Positions 37,515-45,736 of a DNA stretch of 64,000 nt are shown one piece after another. Location of the stretch: NCBI RefSeq assembly GCF_001428625.1, contig NZ_LMIE01000002.1:42272-106271 (forward strand). Direction: 5' to 3'. Made by a program: the position numbers and the translations under genes. The number at the start of each line of letters is the position of its first letter. The stretch's first letter is position 1. The notes under the pieces are model-generated. The model was not told the DNA's origin and did not search any database. It worked only from the letters and a program-made list of their open reading frames with translations. This stretch comes from Hydrogenophaga sp. Root209. Its GTDB lineage: Bacteria > Pseudomonadota > Gammaproteobacteria > Burkholderiales > Burkholderiaceae_C.

Positions 37515-37841
37515 TCAGTTCCAGCCTGGCCACTTGGGCACGGCCTTTTCGCAGGCGGTAACCCAGTCGGCCACTTCCTGGATCCGCTGCTGCGCTTCAG
37601 CTTCGTTCCAAGCACCGTTGTTGATCTGATCCCATACGTATTCCAGTGTGCGATCCATAGTCTGCGGATAAGCCACAGAATCTTGGTCGAAGTTGCCATA
37701 CAAGAGTGGAGCACCGGTCCGATCACACTGGCCCGTGTACGCGATAGCCCCAAGGTGCCAGCCCTCTGTGTTGTGGGTCAAGTGAACCGTGGTGGGCCCG
37801 AAGCCCCAGCGATTGGTGCTGTAGCTGAAATTCAGTCGCAT
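37515..37841 (-). CDS. 108-aa protein, unknown
   Basis: The product begins MRLNFSYSTNRWGFGPTTVH and has 10 aromatic residues in its first half. I know no family. GGAG sits 8 nt before the ATG, so it is likely real. It faces the DUF4145-like gene convergently. Confidence 0.55.
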   Translation of the reverse strand: MRLNFSYSTNRWGFGPTTVHLTHNTEGWHLGAIAYTGQCDRTGAPLLYGNFDQDSVAYPQTMDRTLEYVWDQINNGAWNEAEAQQRIQEVADWVTACEKAVPKWPGWN

Positions 37842-37859
37842 GATGTCCTCCTGGCAGGA

Positions 37860-38042
37860 TTATCTGCCACGCCCCACCTTTGCGCCCGCTCCCTCAATGG
37901 GTTGCCCACCCACACCAGGCTGCCCCGATCGGCCTTTCTTACACCCATGCGTAAGGCAGCACTCGCGCACCACGGTATCCCGCAGCGCGTTCATTGAGTC
38001 GAAGCCCTGCACCTGAGCCATGCGCTCGAAGTCGAAGGCCAT
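37860..38042 (-). CDS. 60-aa protein, unknown
   Basis: From ATG 38042 the frame reads MAFDFERMAQVQGFDSMNAL and ends in a Gly/Lys/Arg-rich tail with CCLTHGCKKG. Family unknown. A longer start at 38126 exists but adds nothing conserved-looking. It is close to the 108-aa gene and may be co-transcribed with it. Confidence 0.35.
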   Translation of the reverse strand: MAFDFERMAQVQGFDSMNALRDTVVRECCLTHGCKKGRSGQPGVGGQPIEGAGAKVGRGR

Positions 38043-38140
38043 AGCGGCTTTCCATGGCACGCGTGATCGCACCGGGCCCTGCGCAGAAGCGGTCAGCCCG
38101 TGCATTCCTAGAATGGGCGCACCCATTTAGGAGCAGACCA

Positions 38141-38491
38141 ATGTCCGAGCGCCCGTTGTTCAACAGTCCAGAGCAAGCCATCACAGTGACCTTTCACGCC
38201 GTTGGGCGAATGCTTGTGTTGATGTCGTGGCTGGCGCTGGTGTGCCTGCACCTTGCTGCGGGCCTGCTGGGGGCGCTGCTGATGTGGTGGTTTCAGGTGA
38301 CGCCAGAACAAGTCCGGATGGCTGTCGCAGGAACGCTTTCGTCAACGACGCTCGCAGTCGCTGGTGCTCTTGGGCTGACAGGGCTGGGCATATTGACGGG
38401 CTACCTGTTTGCAATTCGTTGGCTGTGGGGAAAGACCTATGTGTCTTGGCAGTCTGAATACGTGCTCCAAGACTCGCGGCCACGCGACTGA
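38141..38491 (+). CDS. 116-aa membrane protein, unknown
   Basis: It contains two hydrophobic helices (about 23-50 and 68-92: MSWLALVCLHLAAGLLGALL and VAGALGLTGLGILTGYLFAI). Start ATG 38141 has AGGAG 8 nt upstream. It is a small inner-membrane protein, divergent from its left neighbour; a holin or exclusion role is possible but not shown. Confidence 0.55.
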   Translation: MSERPLFNSPEQAITVTFHAVGRMLVLMSWLALVCLHLAAGLLGALLMWWFQVTPEQVRMAVAGTLSSTTLAVAGALGLTGLGILTGYLFAIRWLWGKTYVSWQSEYVLQDSRPRD

Positions 38492-38631
38492 TGTAGGTAC
38501 GCACCAATTCCCACCCTGCCTTCGAGTTCCAGACGCTTGAGCGCGTCCACAATTCGCCAGTCCTAGATTTACTCGCCATGGCTCGTTCCCTTCAAATGGA
38601 ATGAAAGAGGGGCCCGAAGGCCCCCCGGTGA

Positions 38632-39936
38632 TCAGGCGAATTTGAGGAACTTCAGAGCCTCGGTGTTGTTCACTCCACCGCCGACGCGACGGTATGCGTA
38701 CAGGCGCACATTCGGCTTGTCGGTGTAGGGGTCGGTGAGGAACTTCGTGCCCGGCTGCTCGATGATGGTGTAGGTCTTCTCGACGTTGCCGAAGGCGATC
38801 GACAGCGAGTTGGCCGCGATGTCGGGCATCTCTTCGTCGATCTCTACCGGGTAGCCCAGCAGCATGGCGGGCTGGCCCTGCACCAGCGAATCTACCCACA
38901 CGTGCCGGCCTTCGGCGTCCTTCAATTTGCGCACGGCGCCCGCGGTGAGGCGGTTCATGAGCCAGGCCGCACCTGCGCGGTACTGCGCCTTGAGCGCCAT
39001 GGTCACGTCCACCAGCACGTCGGCCGGGTTGACGGTGGCCGACGACGTGGGGAATGCTCCGCTGGCACCGGTGGCGATGTGCTGGAACGTGCCCCAGGCG
39101 CGTGAGGCGTCCGTGGTCAAGGCCGTGGCGTAGCTCAAGATGCCGCGCGGCTTGGCAATACCGTCACCCGTGTGGAATGCGGTGCCTTCCTTGACGGCGA
39201 AAGCATCGCCCACCTTGGCGTTCAACCATGTCAGCGGGTTGATCGACGCCACGTCGAGCAGTTTCTGCGTTGCCTTGGGCATGGCGTAGATCTCGTGCAG
39301 GTCCACGCGAAACAAGCCGAGTTGCGGGGTGTCGGTGTCGGGTCGCGATGTGGTCTCGCCCACCCACTGCGCTTCTGCTGATTCGCGGTCGATGGGTTCT
39401 TCGAAGCCGCCACCGGTGGTCATCGGGATCTTGCGGGCCAGGCGGTAGATGGGGCTGATCTCGGCCATCACCTTGGTCATGCCGGTGCTGATGACGTCGT
39501 GGACCACATAGCCGCCGTCCGGGTCGGAGCCGACAGACATCGCCTTGGCTTCGACGAAAAGGGCGTTGGCCTTCTCCTGATTGCCGCTCAGCAGAGCGCG
39601 AGCAGCGCCGGCCAGGGCCTTGAGTTCGGGAGTGTCGAGCTTGGTGTCGGTGCTGACCAAGCCGGGGCGGCCGGACTTCTTCTGCATGTCCTCGATGGCG
39701 GCTTCGATCGCATGGTTCTTGGCGTCGTAGCGTTCCCGAAACTCGGTGAAGGCCTTGCCCTGCTTTTCGAGCACTTCGGCGATGTCACCCAACGTGTTGC
39801 CAACGGCTAGAGGGGCCATGCTGAAGCCGGCCAGGGCATCGGGCGGGATGATGGGGTGCCCCATGAGGGTGAATGCGGCCAGGACGGCCAGGACGGACAC
39901 GATGGCCCAGGTGAAGGTGTGGCGAGTGAGGTTCAC
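38632..39936 (-). CDS. HK97-type phage major capsid protein
   Basis: The 434-aa protein matches the HK97 fold family: an N-terminal helical region (about 50-100), FEEPIDRESAEAQWVGETTS, then HEIYAMPKATQKLLDVASINPLTWL and MNRLTAGAVRKLKDAEGRHVW. Its first 40 residues contain a hydrophobic helix (AIVSVLAVLAAFTLMG), unusual for a capsid protein, but the GTG at 39936 overlaps the previous stop and is supported by AAAGG. It is the last gene of the packaging cluster. Confidence 0.85.
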   Translation of the reverse strand: MNLTRHTFTWAIVSVLAVLAAFTLMGHPIIPPDALAGFSMAPLAVGNTLGDIAEVLEKQGKAFTEFRERYDAKNHAIEAAIEDMQKKSGRPGLVSTDTKLDTPELKALAGAARALLSGNQEKANALFVEAKAMSVGSDPDGGYVVHDVISTGMTKVMAEISPIYRLARKIPMTTGGGFEEPIDRESAEAQWVGETTSRPDTDTPQLGLFRVDLHEIYAMPKATQKLLDVASINPLTWLNAKVGDAFAVKEGTAFHTGDGIAKPRGILSYATALTTDASRAWGTFQHIATGASGAFPTSSATVNPADVLVDVTMALKAQYRAGAAWLMNRLTAGAVRKLKDAEGRHVWVDSLVQGQPAMLLGYPVEIDEEMPDIAANSLSIAFGNVEKTYTIIEQPGTKFLTDPYTDKPNVRLYAYRRVGGGVNNTEALKFLKFA

Positions 39937-40181
39937 GGTAGTTGCCTTTCGATGCGTTCGAACAGTTTTGAATTGCGCTCGATGAGCGCGGTCAGTTCGG
40001 ACAGGTCTTCGGCGGAGTCGGCATCTGCCAGGCCCTTGAACCCATGGGATGCAATCGTGCGAGCCTCGGTTTTGGAGAAACCCAGCTCGCGCAGGGCATG
40101 CTCAAACTCGCGACTCGTGCGCGGCTTCGACTTGACGGGGGGAAGTGGCAGCGTTGCTGCTGGCTCGCCGGGTTGGGTCAT
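39933..40181 (-). CDS. 82-aa protein upstream of the capsid gene
   Basis: From ATG 40181 the product reads MTQPGEPAATLPLPPVKSKP and then a helical part FEHALRELGFSKTEARTIAS, which suggests a small helix-turn-helix-like structural protein. It is coupled to the capsid gene by a GTGA overlap. Its role may be as a scaffold or capsid accessory (inference). Confidence 0.6.
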   Translation of the reverse strand: MTQPGEPAATLPLPPVKSKPRTSREFEHALRELGFSKTEARTIASHGFKGLADADSAEDLSELTALIERNSKLFERIERQLP

Positions 40182-40311
40182 TGCATCGCTCACGGAAGGC
40201 ACACCACGTGTCCGAAAACACGTCCGCTTCTCGCAAGCTGCATCCCACAACTGGCTTTCTGAAGGTGCGTTTGGGCATCCCACCCAAACGGCACACGCAT
40301 ATTGTGCCACT

Positions 40312-40473
40312 TCATTGGCGACCTTTCAAGGGATTTCCGAAGTAGTGAGAGGCGATCACCTTTGCCTGCTGGCGCGAACAACCGGCCTTGCGGGTGGCCT
40401 CGTCCAGCCGCCTCTTTTGAAGGGCGATGCGCAGCGCGCGCGGCTGGAAGATGCGGCGGAGCCAGGCGGTCAT
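40312..40473 (-). CDS. 53-aa protein in the packaging cluster
   Basis: A short frame starts MTAWLRRIFQPRALRIALQK and ends KGRQ; it is very basic. It shares the helical pattern 'A.RKAG.S...A..IASHYFGNP' with the next gene (FSKTEARTIASHGFKG), so the two may be related. The start overlaps the previous stop as ATGA, supporting translation. Confidence 0.55.
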   Translation of the reverse strand: MTAWLRRIFQPRALRIALQKRRLDEATRKAGCSRQQAKVIASHYFGNPLKGRQ

Positions 40474-40724
40474 TCGCGATCCCCAGGAGCGATGAACTTC
40501 ATGAGCGCGCCCTGCGCCGCGATGCTGCTGGACATGCGCGCAATCACGGTGCCCATGGCTTTCAAGCCAAGGTTGATCAGCTCTTTGTCGCTGGCCCGTT
40601 TCTGGATCGCGCGGATGGCATCGGCGATGCGCTGCTCGTCGGCTGTGCCCGCCGGCGGTGCTTGGTCGCCATCCATCTGGCTCGAAATGAAGTCGATCAG
40701 GGTGTCGGTGTCGGTGGTGTTCAT
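40470..40724 (-). CDS. 84-aa protein in the packaging cluster
   Basis: The product begins MNTTDTDTLIDFISSQMDGD and is mostly helical; no family known. It overlaps its neighbours by 4 nt on both sides (ATGA), so it belongs to one translational chain from the small terminase to the capsid. Confidence 0.6.
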   Translation of the reverse strand: MNTTDTDTLIDFISSQMDGDQAPPAGTADEQRIADAIRAIQKRASDKELINLGLKAMGTVIARMSSSIAAQGALMKFIAPGDRE

Positions 40725-40984
40725 GGTTTGCTTTCTTCGGTCAGGTTTGGAGGTGGGAGGCTGGGCAGGAAATGCGGCTTGCGCGAATAGGCGTCGAAGA
40801 TGCCCGCGGCTTCCACGGGCTTGCGTGCGCCCGTCGTGAGGGTGCGGATGGCCTGCGGTCGCAATGCAGCCCAGGCCTGGGGATCGGTCCCGGCGGCGTG
40901 CATGGCGCGCAGTAGCTCCAGGCTCCCAAGCTCGGCTTCCTGTTGTTTGCGCCGGGCGCGAGGTCTGCGGTCAGGTGTGGGCAT
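40721..40984 (-). CDS. 87-aa protein in the packaging cluster
   Basis: The product has a basic N-terminus (MPTPDRRPRARRKQQEAE) and a Pro-rich end; no family recognised. It starts 1 nt after the small terminase stop and overlaps the next gene by 4 nt. Confidence 0.6.
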   Translation of the reverse strand: MPTPDRRPRARRKQQEAELGSLELLRAMHAAGTDPQAWAALRPQAIRTLTTGARKPVEAAGIFDAYSRKPHFLPSLPPPNLTEESKP

Positions 40985-40985
40985 G

Positions 40986-41294
40986 TCAGATCTCCAACGT
41001 TGAGGTGAGGCGCAGGGCTCGGACGTGCGCCAGGATGGTTCGCCGTGCCGCTTCCTCGGCCTGCAGCAGTGGGTTGACGCGCATCTGGCCTTGCGAGCCG
41101 GCGACCATCAGCCCGCCGGTTTTGATCGCCACCTGAATCTCGCGCAGGCGGTCCAGGGTCTCGCAGAGCTGGCGCAGCAGCGCAAAGTCGGCGGCGGTCT
41201 CGAATGAGTACTCGTCATTCGTCGCCACCCAAAGGGCGCGCGCCTCCGAACTCAGGCCCGTGGGCGGCTTCGGCTTGGTGGGTCGCTTTCTCAT
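40986..41294 (-). CDS. P27-type small terminase subunit
   Basis: The 102-aa product resembles P27-family small terminases, which select DNA for packaging: a basic start MRKRPTKPKPPTGLS, then LRQLCETLDRLREIQVAIKTGG and MRVNPLLQAEEAARRTI. ATG 41294 has GGAG 8 nt upstream. No large terminase gene follows, an oddity for a normal phage. Confidence 0.75.
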   Translation of the reverse strand: MRKRPTKPKPPTGLSSEARALWVATNDEYSFETAADFALLRQLCETLDRLREIQVAIKTGGLMVAGSQGQMRVNPLLQAEEAARRTILAHVRALRLTSTLEI

Positions 41295-41394
41295 GTCATG
41301 CTCCAAAAATCAGGAAAAGTGCCCACTGCAGTCTCTGCGTGAGGAACCGAGCGGTCCGAGAGCAGAGGGGTTGCAGAGATCGAGGCGCCCGGGG

Positions 41395-41772
41395 TCATAC
41401 AGGCCAGCCATCGGGGCCGATCGCTCTCCGCGGTCGCTTGCCCTGCTGTTCGAGCGTGATGCGCTTGTGGCAGTCGGCATTGACTGCGCGCAGGTTGGTC
41501 TCGTCGTCCGTGCCGCCCTGTGCCTTGGGCTTGATGTGGTCCACATGGGTGGCCACGGTCAGGCGCTTCTCGCCACCCAGGCACTCAGGGCACTGGCAAA
41601 GGCCGCAATCGCGCTCCAAGATGCGCAGGCGCAGCTTGTCCCAGGCGGTGCCGTATCCACGCTCGTGGCGACTGCCTCGATTGGGGTCGCTGAATGAGCC
41701 ACCGTTGATGGTGCGGAGCTTGCCACCGTTCAGGGTGGCCACGCCGGGCTTGAGGGTCTTAAGCTTGGTCAC
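41395..41772 (-). CDS. HNH endonuclease
   Basis: The 125-aa protein carries an HNH site: CPECLGGEKRLTVATHVDHIKPKAQGGTDDETNLRAVNADCHKRIT, read here in three parts (cysteine pair, VDHIKP, NLRAVNADCH). In phages such HNH proteins assist cutting at packaging. The GTG at 41772 overlaps the previous stop as GTGA. Confidence 0.85.
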   Translation of the reverse strand: MTKLKTLKPGVATLNGGKLRTINGGSFSDPNRGSRHERGYGTAWDKLRLRILERDCGLCQCPECLGGEKRLTVATHVDHIKPKAQGGTDDETNLRAVNADCHKRITLEQQGKRPRRAIGPDGWPV

Positions 41773-41993
41773 TTGCCCACCTCCTGCCCGATGGCTGCGC
41801 GAATGGATGCGATCGCGGTGTGCAGGCCAGCCTGCCATTGCGCCTCCATCTCAGAGGTCATGTGATCAGGGATTTCAGGATCCCAGTCGCACGAGCTCGA
41901 CAGCTTCCCATCCACCATGCGGTGCACGGTGAGGGTGACGGTGCAGTGGCCCACCTGCCAGGTGCGGATGTGGACGTCGCGGCGTTCGGTCAT
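41769..41993 (-). CDS. 74-aa protein upstream of HNH
   Basis: From ATG 41993, with AAAAAGGAAAA upstream, the protein begins MTERRDVHIRTWQVGHCTVT; no family recognised. It is coupled to the HNH gene by a GTGA overlap. Confidence 0.55.
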   Translation of the reverse strand: MTERRDVHIRTWQVGHCTVTLTVHRMVDGKLSSSCDWDPEIPDHMTSEMEAQWQAGLHTAIASIRAAIGQEVGK

Positions 41994-42321
41994 GGTGTTT
42001 TCCTTTTTTTGGTCAGGTTTAGCAAAGCCGACCTTCACCGTCGGTCCTGTGCTGGAAGGCGGGAAGACGGAGGCCGCCCCCTGTCCAAGCGCCGAAAAAA
42101 AAGTTTTCAACTTGCGGGTGAACGCACGCGGAGTACCAGTCGGTCCGGGAGGCAGAAGGTCCAAAGGCTGAGGGGGTGGGGGTGCCTCGGTCAGTCTGGT
42201 CAGTGAGATCAGTGGTTTTGCATCCTGCTCACGGGAATTCGAAACATCTCTCGATCGATCAAGAAGCGCACACATGAGAGAAAGCTGGTGATGGGGATAG
42301 GTTTTCACTGACTTCACCTAC
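41994..42321. other. Non-coding stretch next to primase gene, iteron-like
   Basis: No gene is called. It holds three 9-bp direct repeats of GTCAGTNNN at 42190-42215 and an inverted GTCAGT at 42307-42312, with another in the primase stop region (42325-42330). Such clustered sites next to a primase could be a replication origin or a packaging site. Confidence 0.45.
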
Positions 42322-43713
42322 TCAACTGACCGCACGGGCCGCCTTGATCTGGCTGGCCAGGGTGAGAGCGCGCTGGGCGTAAACCGTCTGACGCTTGCCT
42401 TGGATCTTGAAGAGCCCATCGTCGGCGTCGGGGTTGCGCACAGGTACATAGCCCACACGCTCCAGCTTGTGGGGCAGGGCGCGGCGGTTGCGGCGGTCCT
42501 TGAGCTCGCTGGCCAGGTCGAACAGCTTCAGGCTCTCAGAGCCACAGATCAGATCGAGCAGGGTCAGGCACTCGGGGTTCTCGCACTCATCAATCACGTC
42601 GCGCAGCTCACCAGACTCGGGCGCTTCACCGGCCTGCACTGCAGCCCAGAACGCCGCGGTCTTGGGTGGTGGCGCCTTGGGGTCGAAGGTTTCCAGGTTG
42701 AGCGTGCGCAGGTAGGCCACGACGTGCTGCATGCCACCATCGGCGTACCAACCGTACAGCCGGGTCCAGTAGTCGGGGTCGAATTCCTCGCGCTTGGCCT
42801 CACTCCACGCCACGAAGTGCCGGCGGTCATCTGCAGGTAGGTACAGGCCATCGGTCTTGTGGTTGGTGGTGATGATCACGCCGCACACGTTGGCCACGTA
42901 GTGCTCCCGCAGGTTCTTCTCGTCCACGCGGATCACGTCAGGAGGCGCGGCGATGTAGGTCTTGCTGTGGTCGTAGAAGGCGAAGCGATCCACGTCGCCC
43001 AGGTCGCGCGCCTCGTTCACCCGCACGACAACAGCCTTGGCCCAGCCGTTGAAACGGCCAAGCATCTGCCCGGGGTTCACGTCCTGCCAGTTCCACGGCC
43101 CCACGCCCAGCTTCAACGGCTCAAGGATGGTGTCCTTACCAATGCCTTGCGAGCCTCCCAGCACCAGCGCGTGGTTGCACTTGTCGCCTGGGTACTGCAC
43201 CCGGTGCGCGAGCCACTGCGTGATGTGCAGGCGCTCGTCGGGGTAGACACGGTGCAAGTGGTCGATCCATGGTTTGGCCAGGCTGGGATCCCCGTCGCTG
43301 TGCTCGGGTGCCCGGTACAGGTTGAACACCGTGGCGCCCTCGTGCTGCGCCCATCCTGAAACCTGCATCACGCGGTCGTGCACCAGCATTTCGCAAGCCG
43401 GGTGCCAGGTCATCTGCTCGATGGGGCGATTGCGGTCAAGCCAGTCCGAGGGGCGGACTTTCTTCGCGCCGTTCTTGGGCCACTGGACGCGCCCGTTCAC
43501 GCTGCTGGCCGGCCACAGTTCACGCGTGGGCACGAACAGGTAGCTGTGGCTGGGCATGTATGCGTAGAAGTCCCCCAGCGAGATCCCTGCGGTGGGCTGC
43601 TCGTATGCCTCTGCAGGTGGTCGCTCTCTGCGTGGGCGTGACTTGCGCGGTGTGGTGACAGGCCCAGGCTCAAGGCCGAGCTCATCAACGATGCTCACGA
43701 TTTCGGCCTCCAT
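42322..43713 (-). CDS. Phage/satellite primase-helicase (DUF5906-like)
   Basis: This 463-aa ATPase has Walker A GGSQGIGKDT, then WQDVNPGQMLGRFNGWAKAVVVRVNEARDLG and VIITTNHKTDGLYLPADDRRHFVAW, as in the helicase part of phage primase/helicase proteins (NrS-1/DUF5906 type). No separate primase domain is clear in the N-terminal 100 residues. It would drive replication of the excised element. It follows two small genes and AlpA in one operon. Confidence 0.8.
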   Translation of the reverse strand: MEAEIVSIVDELGLEPGPVTTPRKSRPRRERPPAEAYEQPTAGISLGDFYAYMPSHSYLFVPTRELWPASSVNGRVQWPKNGAKKVRPSDWLDRNRPIEQMTWHPACEMLVHDRVMQVSGWAQHEGATVFNLYRAPEHSDGDPSLAKPWIDHLHRVYPDERLHITQWLAHRVQYPGDKCNHALVLGGSQGIGKDTILEPLKLGVGPWNWQDVNPGQMLGRFNGWAKAVVVRVNEARDLGDVDRFAFYDHSKTYIAAPPDVIRVDEKNLREHYVANVCGVIITTNHKTDGLYLPADDRRHFVAWSEAKREEFDPDYWTRLYGWYADGGMQHVVAYLRTLNLETFDPKAPPPKTAAFWAAVQAGEAPESGELRDVIDECENPECLTLLDLICGSESLKLFDLASELKDRRNRRALPHKLERVGYVPVRNPDADDGLFKIQGKRQTVYAQRALTLASQIKAARAVS

Positions 43714-43883
43714 CCGTTGGCGATGAAGCGCAGCCGGAGTTCCTCCTTGAGATAGTCCTCAAGCCACTCGCGGTGGGCCGGCCAGCTTGGCCCGTGCGCC
43801 TTTTCCAGAATTGCGAGCTGTTTCTGATACCAGGCTTCGCCGGCCGTGACCATTTCCTCGTGGCTCATGGTCTTGGCGATCAT
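43695..43883 (-). CDS. 62-aa protein
   Basis: From ATG 43883: MIAKTMSHEEMVTAGEAWYQ, then a helical stretch with RFIANGWRPKS. Unknown family. It overlaps the primase gene by 19 nt and the preceding gene by 4 nt. Confidence 0.55.
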   Translation of the reverse strand: MIAKTMSHEEMVTAGEAWYQKQLAILEKAHGPSWPAHREWLEDYLKEELRLRFIANGWRPKS

Positions 43884-44068
43884 GCAGCCTCCACCTGTGC
43901 CGCGAAGCTCTCCAAGTCGGCCAGGGCCGGGCAGAACTTGGTGAGGTTCCACTTGGCAACGAACCAGCCCCCGGTGCTCACGTCGTGGACTGCAAAGCCT
44001 TTCAGTGCAAACAGCGCCTTCAAGTTGGCGAGTCGTTTTTGGTCCGATGGTGTGGTGACGGCACTCAT
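43880..44068 (-). CDS. 62-aa protein
   Basis: The product begins MSAVTTPSDQKRLANLKALF and includes GGWFVAKWNLTKFC; unknown family. It overlaps alpA and the next gene by 4 nt each, so the three are translationally coupled. Confidence 0.6.
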   Translation of the reverse strand: MSAVTTPSDQKRLANLKALFALKGFAVHDVSTGGWFVAKWNLTKFCPALADLESFAAQVEAA

Positions 44069-44289
44069 TGCTGAGCCTCCACGCGGGCCTGCAGGTAGTC
44101 CAGTACGGTGCCCGCTCTCCAGCGGCTGCAGCGTGGGCCGTCGCGCTCAGGCGCTGGGAACTTGCCAGCCGCGATTGCCGCGTAGATCTTGGATTTTTTG
44201 GTGCCGGTCAACGCCTCGACGGCGGCCAGCTTCAGGCGCTGCTCGGGGTGCAGCGTGGTTGGCAAAACGGTAGGGTTCTTTTTGATCAC
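44065..44289 (-). CDS. alpA: AlpA-family transcriptional regulator
   Basis: The 74-aa protein has an AlpA/MerR-like helix-turn-helix: LKLAAVEALTGTKKSKIYAAIAAGKFPAP and SRWRAGTVLDYLQARV. AlpA-type activators switch on integrase/excisionase and replication in P4-like and PICI-like elements. The GTG at 44289 with AAAGGTGG upstream is the preferred start; a GTG at 44361 is an alternative. Confidence 0.85.
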   Translation of the reverse strand: MIKKNPTVLPTTLHPEQRLKLAAVEALTGTKKSKIYAAIAAGKFPAPERDGPRCSRWRAGTVLDYLQARVEAQQ

Positions 44290-44403
44290 AGCATCACCAC
44301 CTTTCAAATACGGTGGGTTGCTGCTTTCCGGCTTCTGCCGTTTCCCACCGTGCTGGTTCACGATGGACGAAGTTTCAAGCCGCGTTTGGCGCGCAGTTCA
44401 GGT

Positions 44404-45138
44404 CTAAGAGGTCACCTTAAACATGAGGTTTTGCGCCTGCTCCCAAAGCTGGTGGCCAGCAGCGGGTGTGTTCCCGTCGACACGTCTATCGTGCTCTTCC
44501 ACCAGCAGCACGGACCCCACTATTGCGCTCCAAAGTTGCTCAAATGTGGCGCCCTGATCTCTGGCATCAAGGGCCCGCAGGTAGTTCGGCCATAGGCTGA
44601 CGTGCTGCCTCTGCGGCTTGAGGACTCCGCCACGTTCCTCACGCTGGCGGGCTTCGAAGAAGTGCTGCACACGCTCAGCCTGTTCCTTAAAGGGGCGGTT
44701 GATGTCGAAGGCAAACAACATGATTCCCTTGTACTCGAGTTCGTTGTGGCGATCAACGATCGACTCGATCGGGACGTCTAAGGAGGGCGCCCCCATTGCC
44801 CATCCATAGGTGGTCCGCCAGAAATGAACACCAGGCTCTGCCAGCCATGGAGCTGCAATGCGCTCGACGCCGAAAGGTTCGCACACGTCGCGCCAGGTTG
44901 AACCGACCCCCCGATATTCCTCTCGTCTGTCTTTCAGTAGCCCGTCCTTGTCCATCTCGTCATAACGAGCTTGGCACTTGTCGAAGTGGTCCACCCACGC
45001 CTTGCGGTAGTCCGGCCGGCGGCGCAGGAATTCCCAGCGCCACTGGCTGGCACTGAGAGGACGATCGCTAGGGTAGGCCTTCGCGTCCATCCAGCGAGGC
45101 ACCCCCAGGGAATTTTTCGGGTCAGTGATCAAGGCCAT
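44404..45138 (-). CDS. Protein with DUF6499-like N-terminus
   Basis: The 244-aa protein begins MALITDPKNSLGVPRWMDAK and has WRWEFLRRRPDYRKAWVDHF, a module common at the N-terminus of some plasmid and element regulators (DUF6499-type). The rest has many aromatic residues and is not recognised. A hairpin lies directly upstream of its start. Confidence 0.5.
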   Translation of the reverse strand: MALITDPKNSLGVPRWMDAKAYPSDRPLSASQWRWEFLRRRPDYRKAWVDHFDKCQARYDEMDKDGLLKDRREEYRGVGSTWRDVCEPFGVERIAAPWLAEPGVHFWRTTYGWAMGAPSLDVPIESIVDRHNELEYKGIMLFAFDINRPFKEQAERVQHFFEARQREERGGVLKPQRQHVSLWPNYLRALDARDQGATFEQLWSAIVGSVLLVEEHDRRVDGNTPAAGHQLWEQAQNLMFKVTS

Positions 45139-45148
45139 GTTTTTGAGT

Positions 45149-45168
45149 GCCACGCCCGAAGGCGTGGC
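45149..45168 (-). terminator. UUCG-loop hairpin, possible terminator
   Basis: On the minus strand GCCACGCC-TTCG-GGCGTGGC forms an 8-bp stem with the very stable UUCG loop, followed by ACTCAAAAAC. It separates the small integrase-side genes from the 244-aa gene. The downstream T-run is absent, so attenuation is also possible. Confidence 0.5.
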
Positions 45169-45174
45169 TGTGGT

Positions 45175-45504
45175 TCAGGCAGGCTCGGGCACGACAAGCT
45201 GCTCGTTGGCAAGATGCAGCAGCACCGAGGCCGCGTGCAGCAACTGGTCGTCGAGATCCACATTGACCTTGTCGATCAGGTCGGCCAGGCAGCCAATCCG
45301 CACGAAGGCCTCGTCCTGCGCATCGACCGCTGCCAGCGCTGCTTCAGCGTAGGAAACGAGTCCCTCTGCGGCGTGATGCAGAGACATGACGGCGTCAACG
45401 TCGCTGTCACGCTCGAAGGCTGCGGCTTTGAGCACTGCGGTCGCGTTGTAGATGTTGCTCATGCAGTCGAGCAAGGCCGCGTTGTTGAAGGTTTGCTCAG
45501 CCAT
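45175..45504 (-). CDS. 109-aa helical protein
   Basis: From ATG 45504: MAEQTFNNAALLDCMSNIYN, with a long helical region (AAEGLVSYAEAALAAVDAQ). Unknown family; acidic. It overlaps its upstream neighbour by 8 nt. Confidence 0.6.
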   Translation of the reverse strand: MAEQTFNNAALLDCMSNIYNATAVLKAAAFERDSDVDAVMSLHHAAEGLVSYAEAALAAVDAQDEAFVRIGCLADLIDKVNVDLDDQLLHAASVLLHLANEQLVVPEPA

Positions 45505-45736
45505 GTTGCACCTCCACGCCCTTGCGCGCCAGACTGCGCGTGGAGAGTTCGTCCAAGCTTGTGAGGATGGCATTTGACATGTCTGCGCAAGCCCACATGT
45601 AAGCATCCTGCGCTTCATCGCTCATGTTGCGAAAGCTCTCACCGCTTTCGCCGTAGGTGTTTGCGAGCAGTGCGGAAAGTTGTGCTGCGTTCTTGTCGAT
45701 CACATTCCGTAGATCAAGATCGGTTTGTGTGGTCAT
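45497..45736 (-). CDS. 79-aa helical protein
   Basis: The product begins MTTQTDLDLRNVIDKNAAQL and is acidic and helical, of unknown family. It overlaps the upstream gene by 4 nt (ATGA). Confidence 0.6.
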   Translation of the reverse strand: MTTQTDLDLRNVIDKNAAQLSALLANTYGESGESFRNMSDEAQDAYMWACADMSNAILTSLDELSTRSLARKGVEVQHG

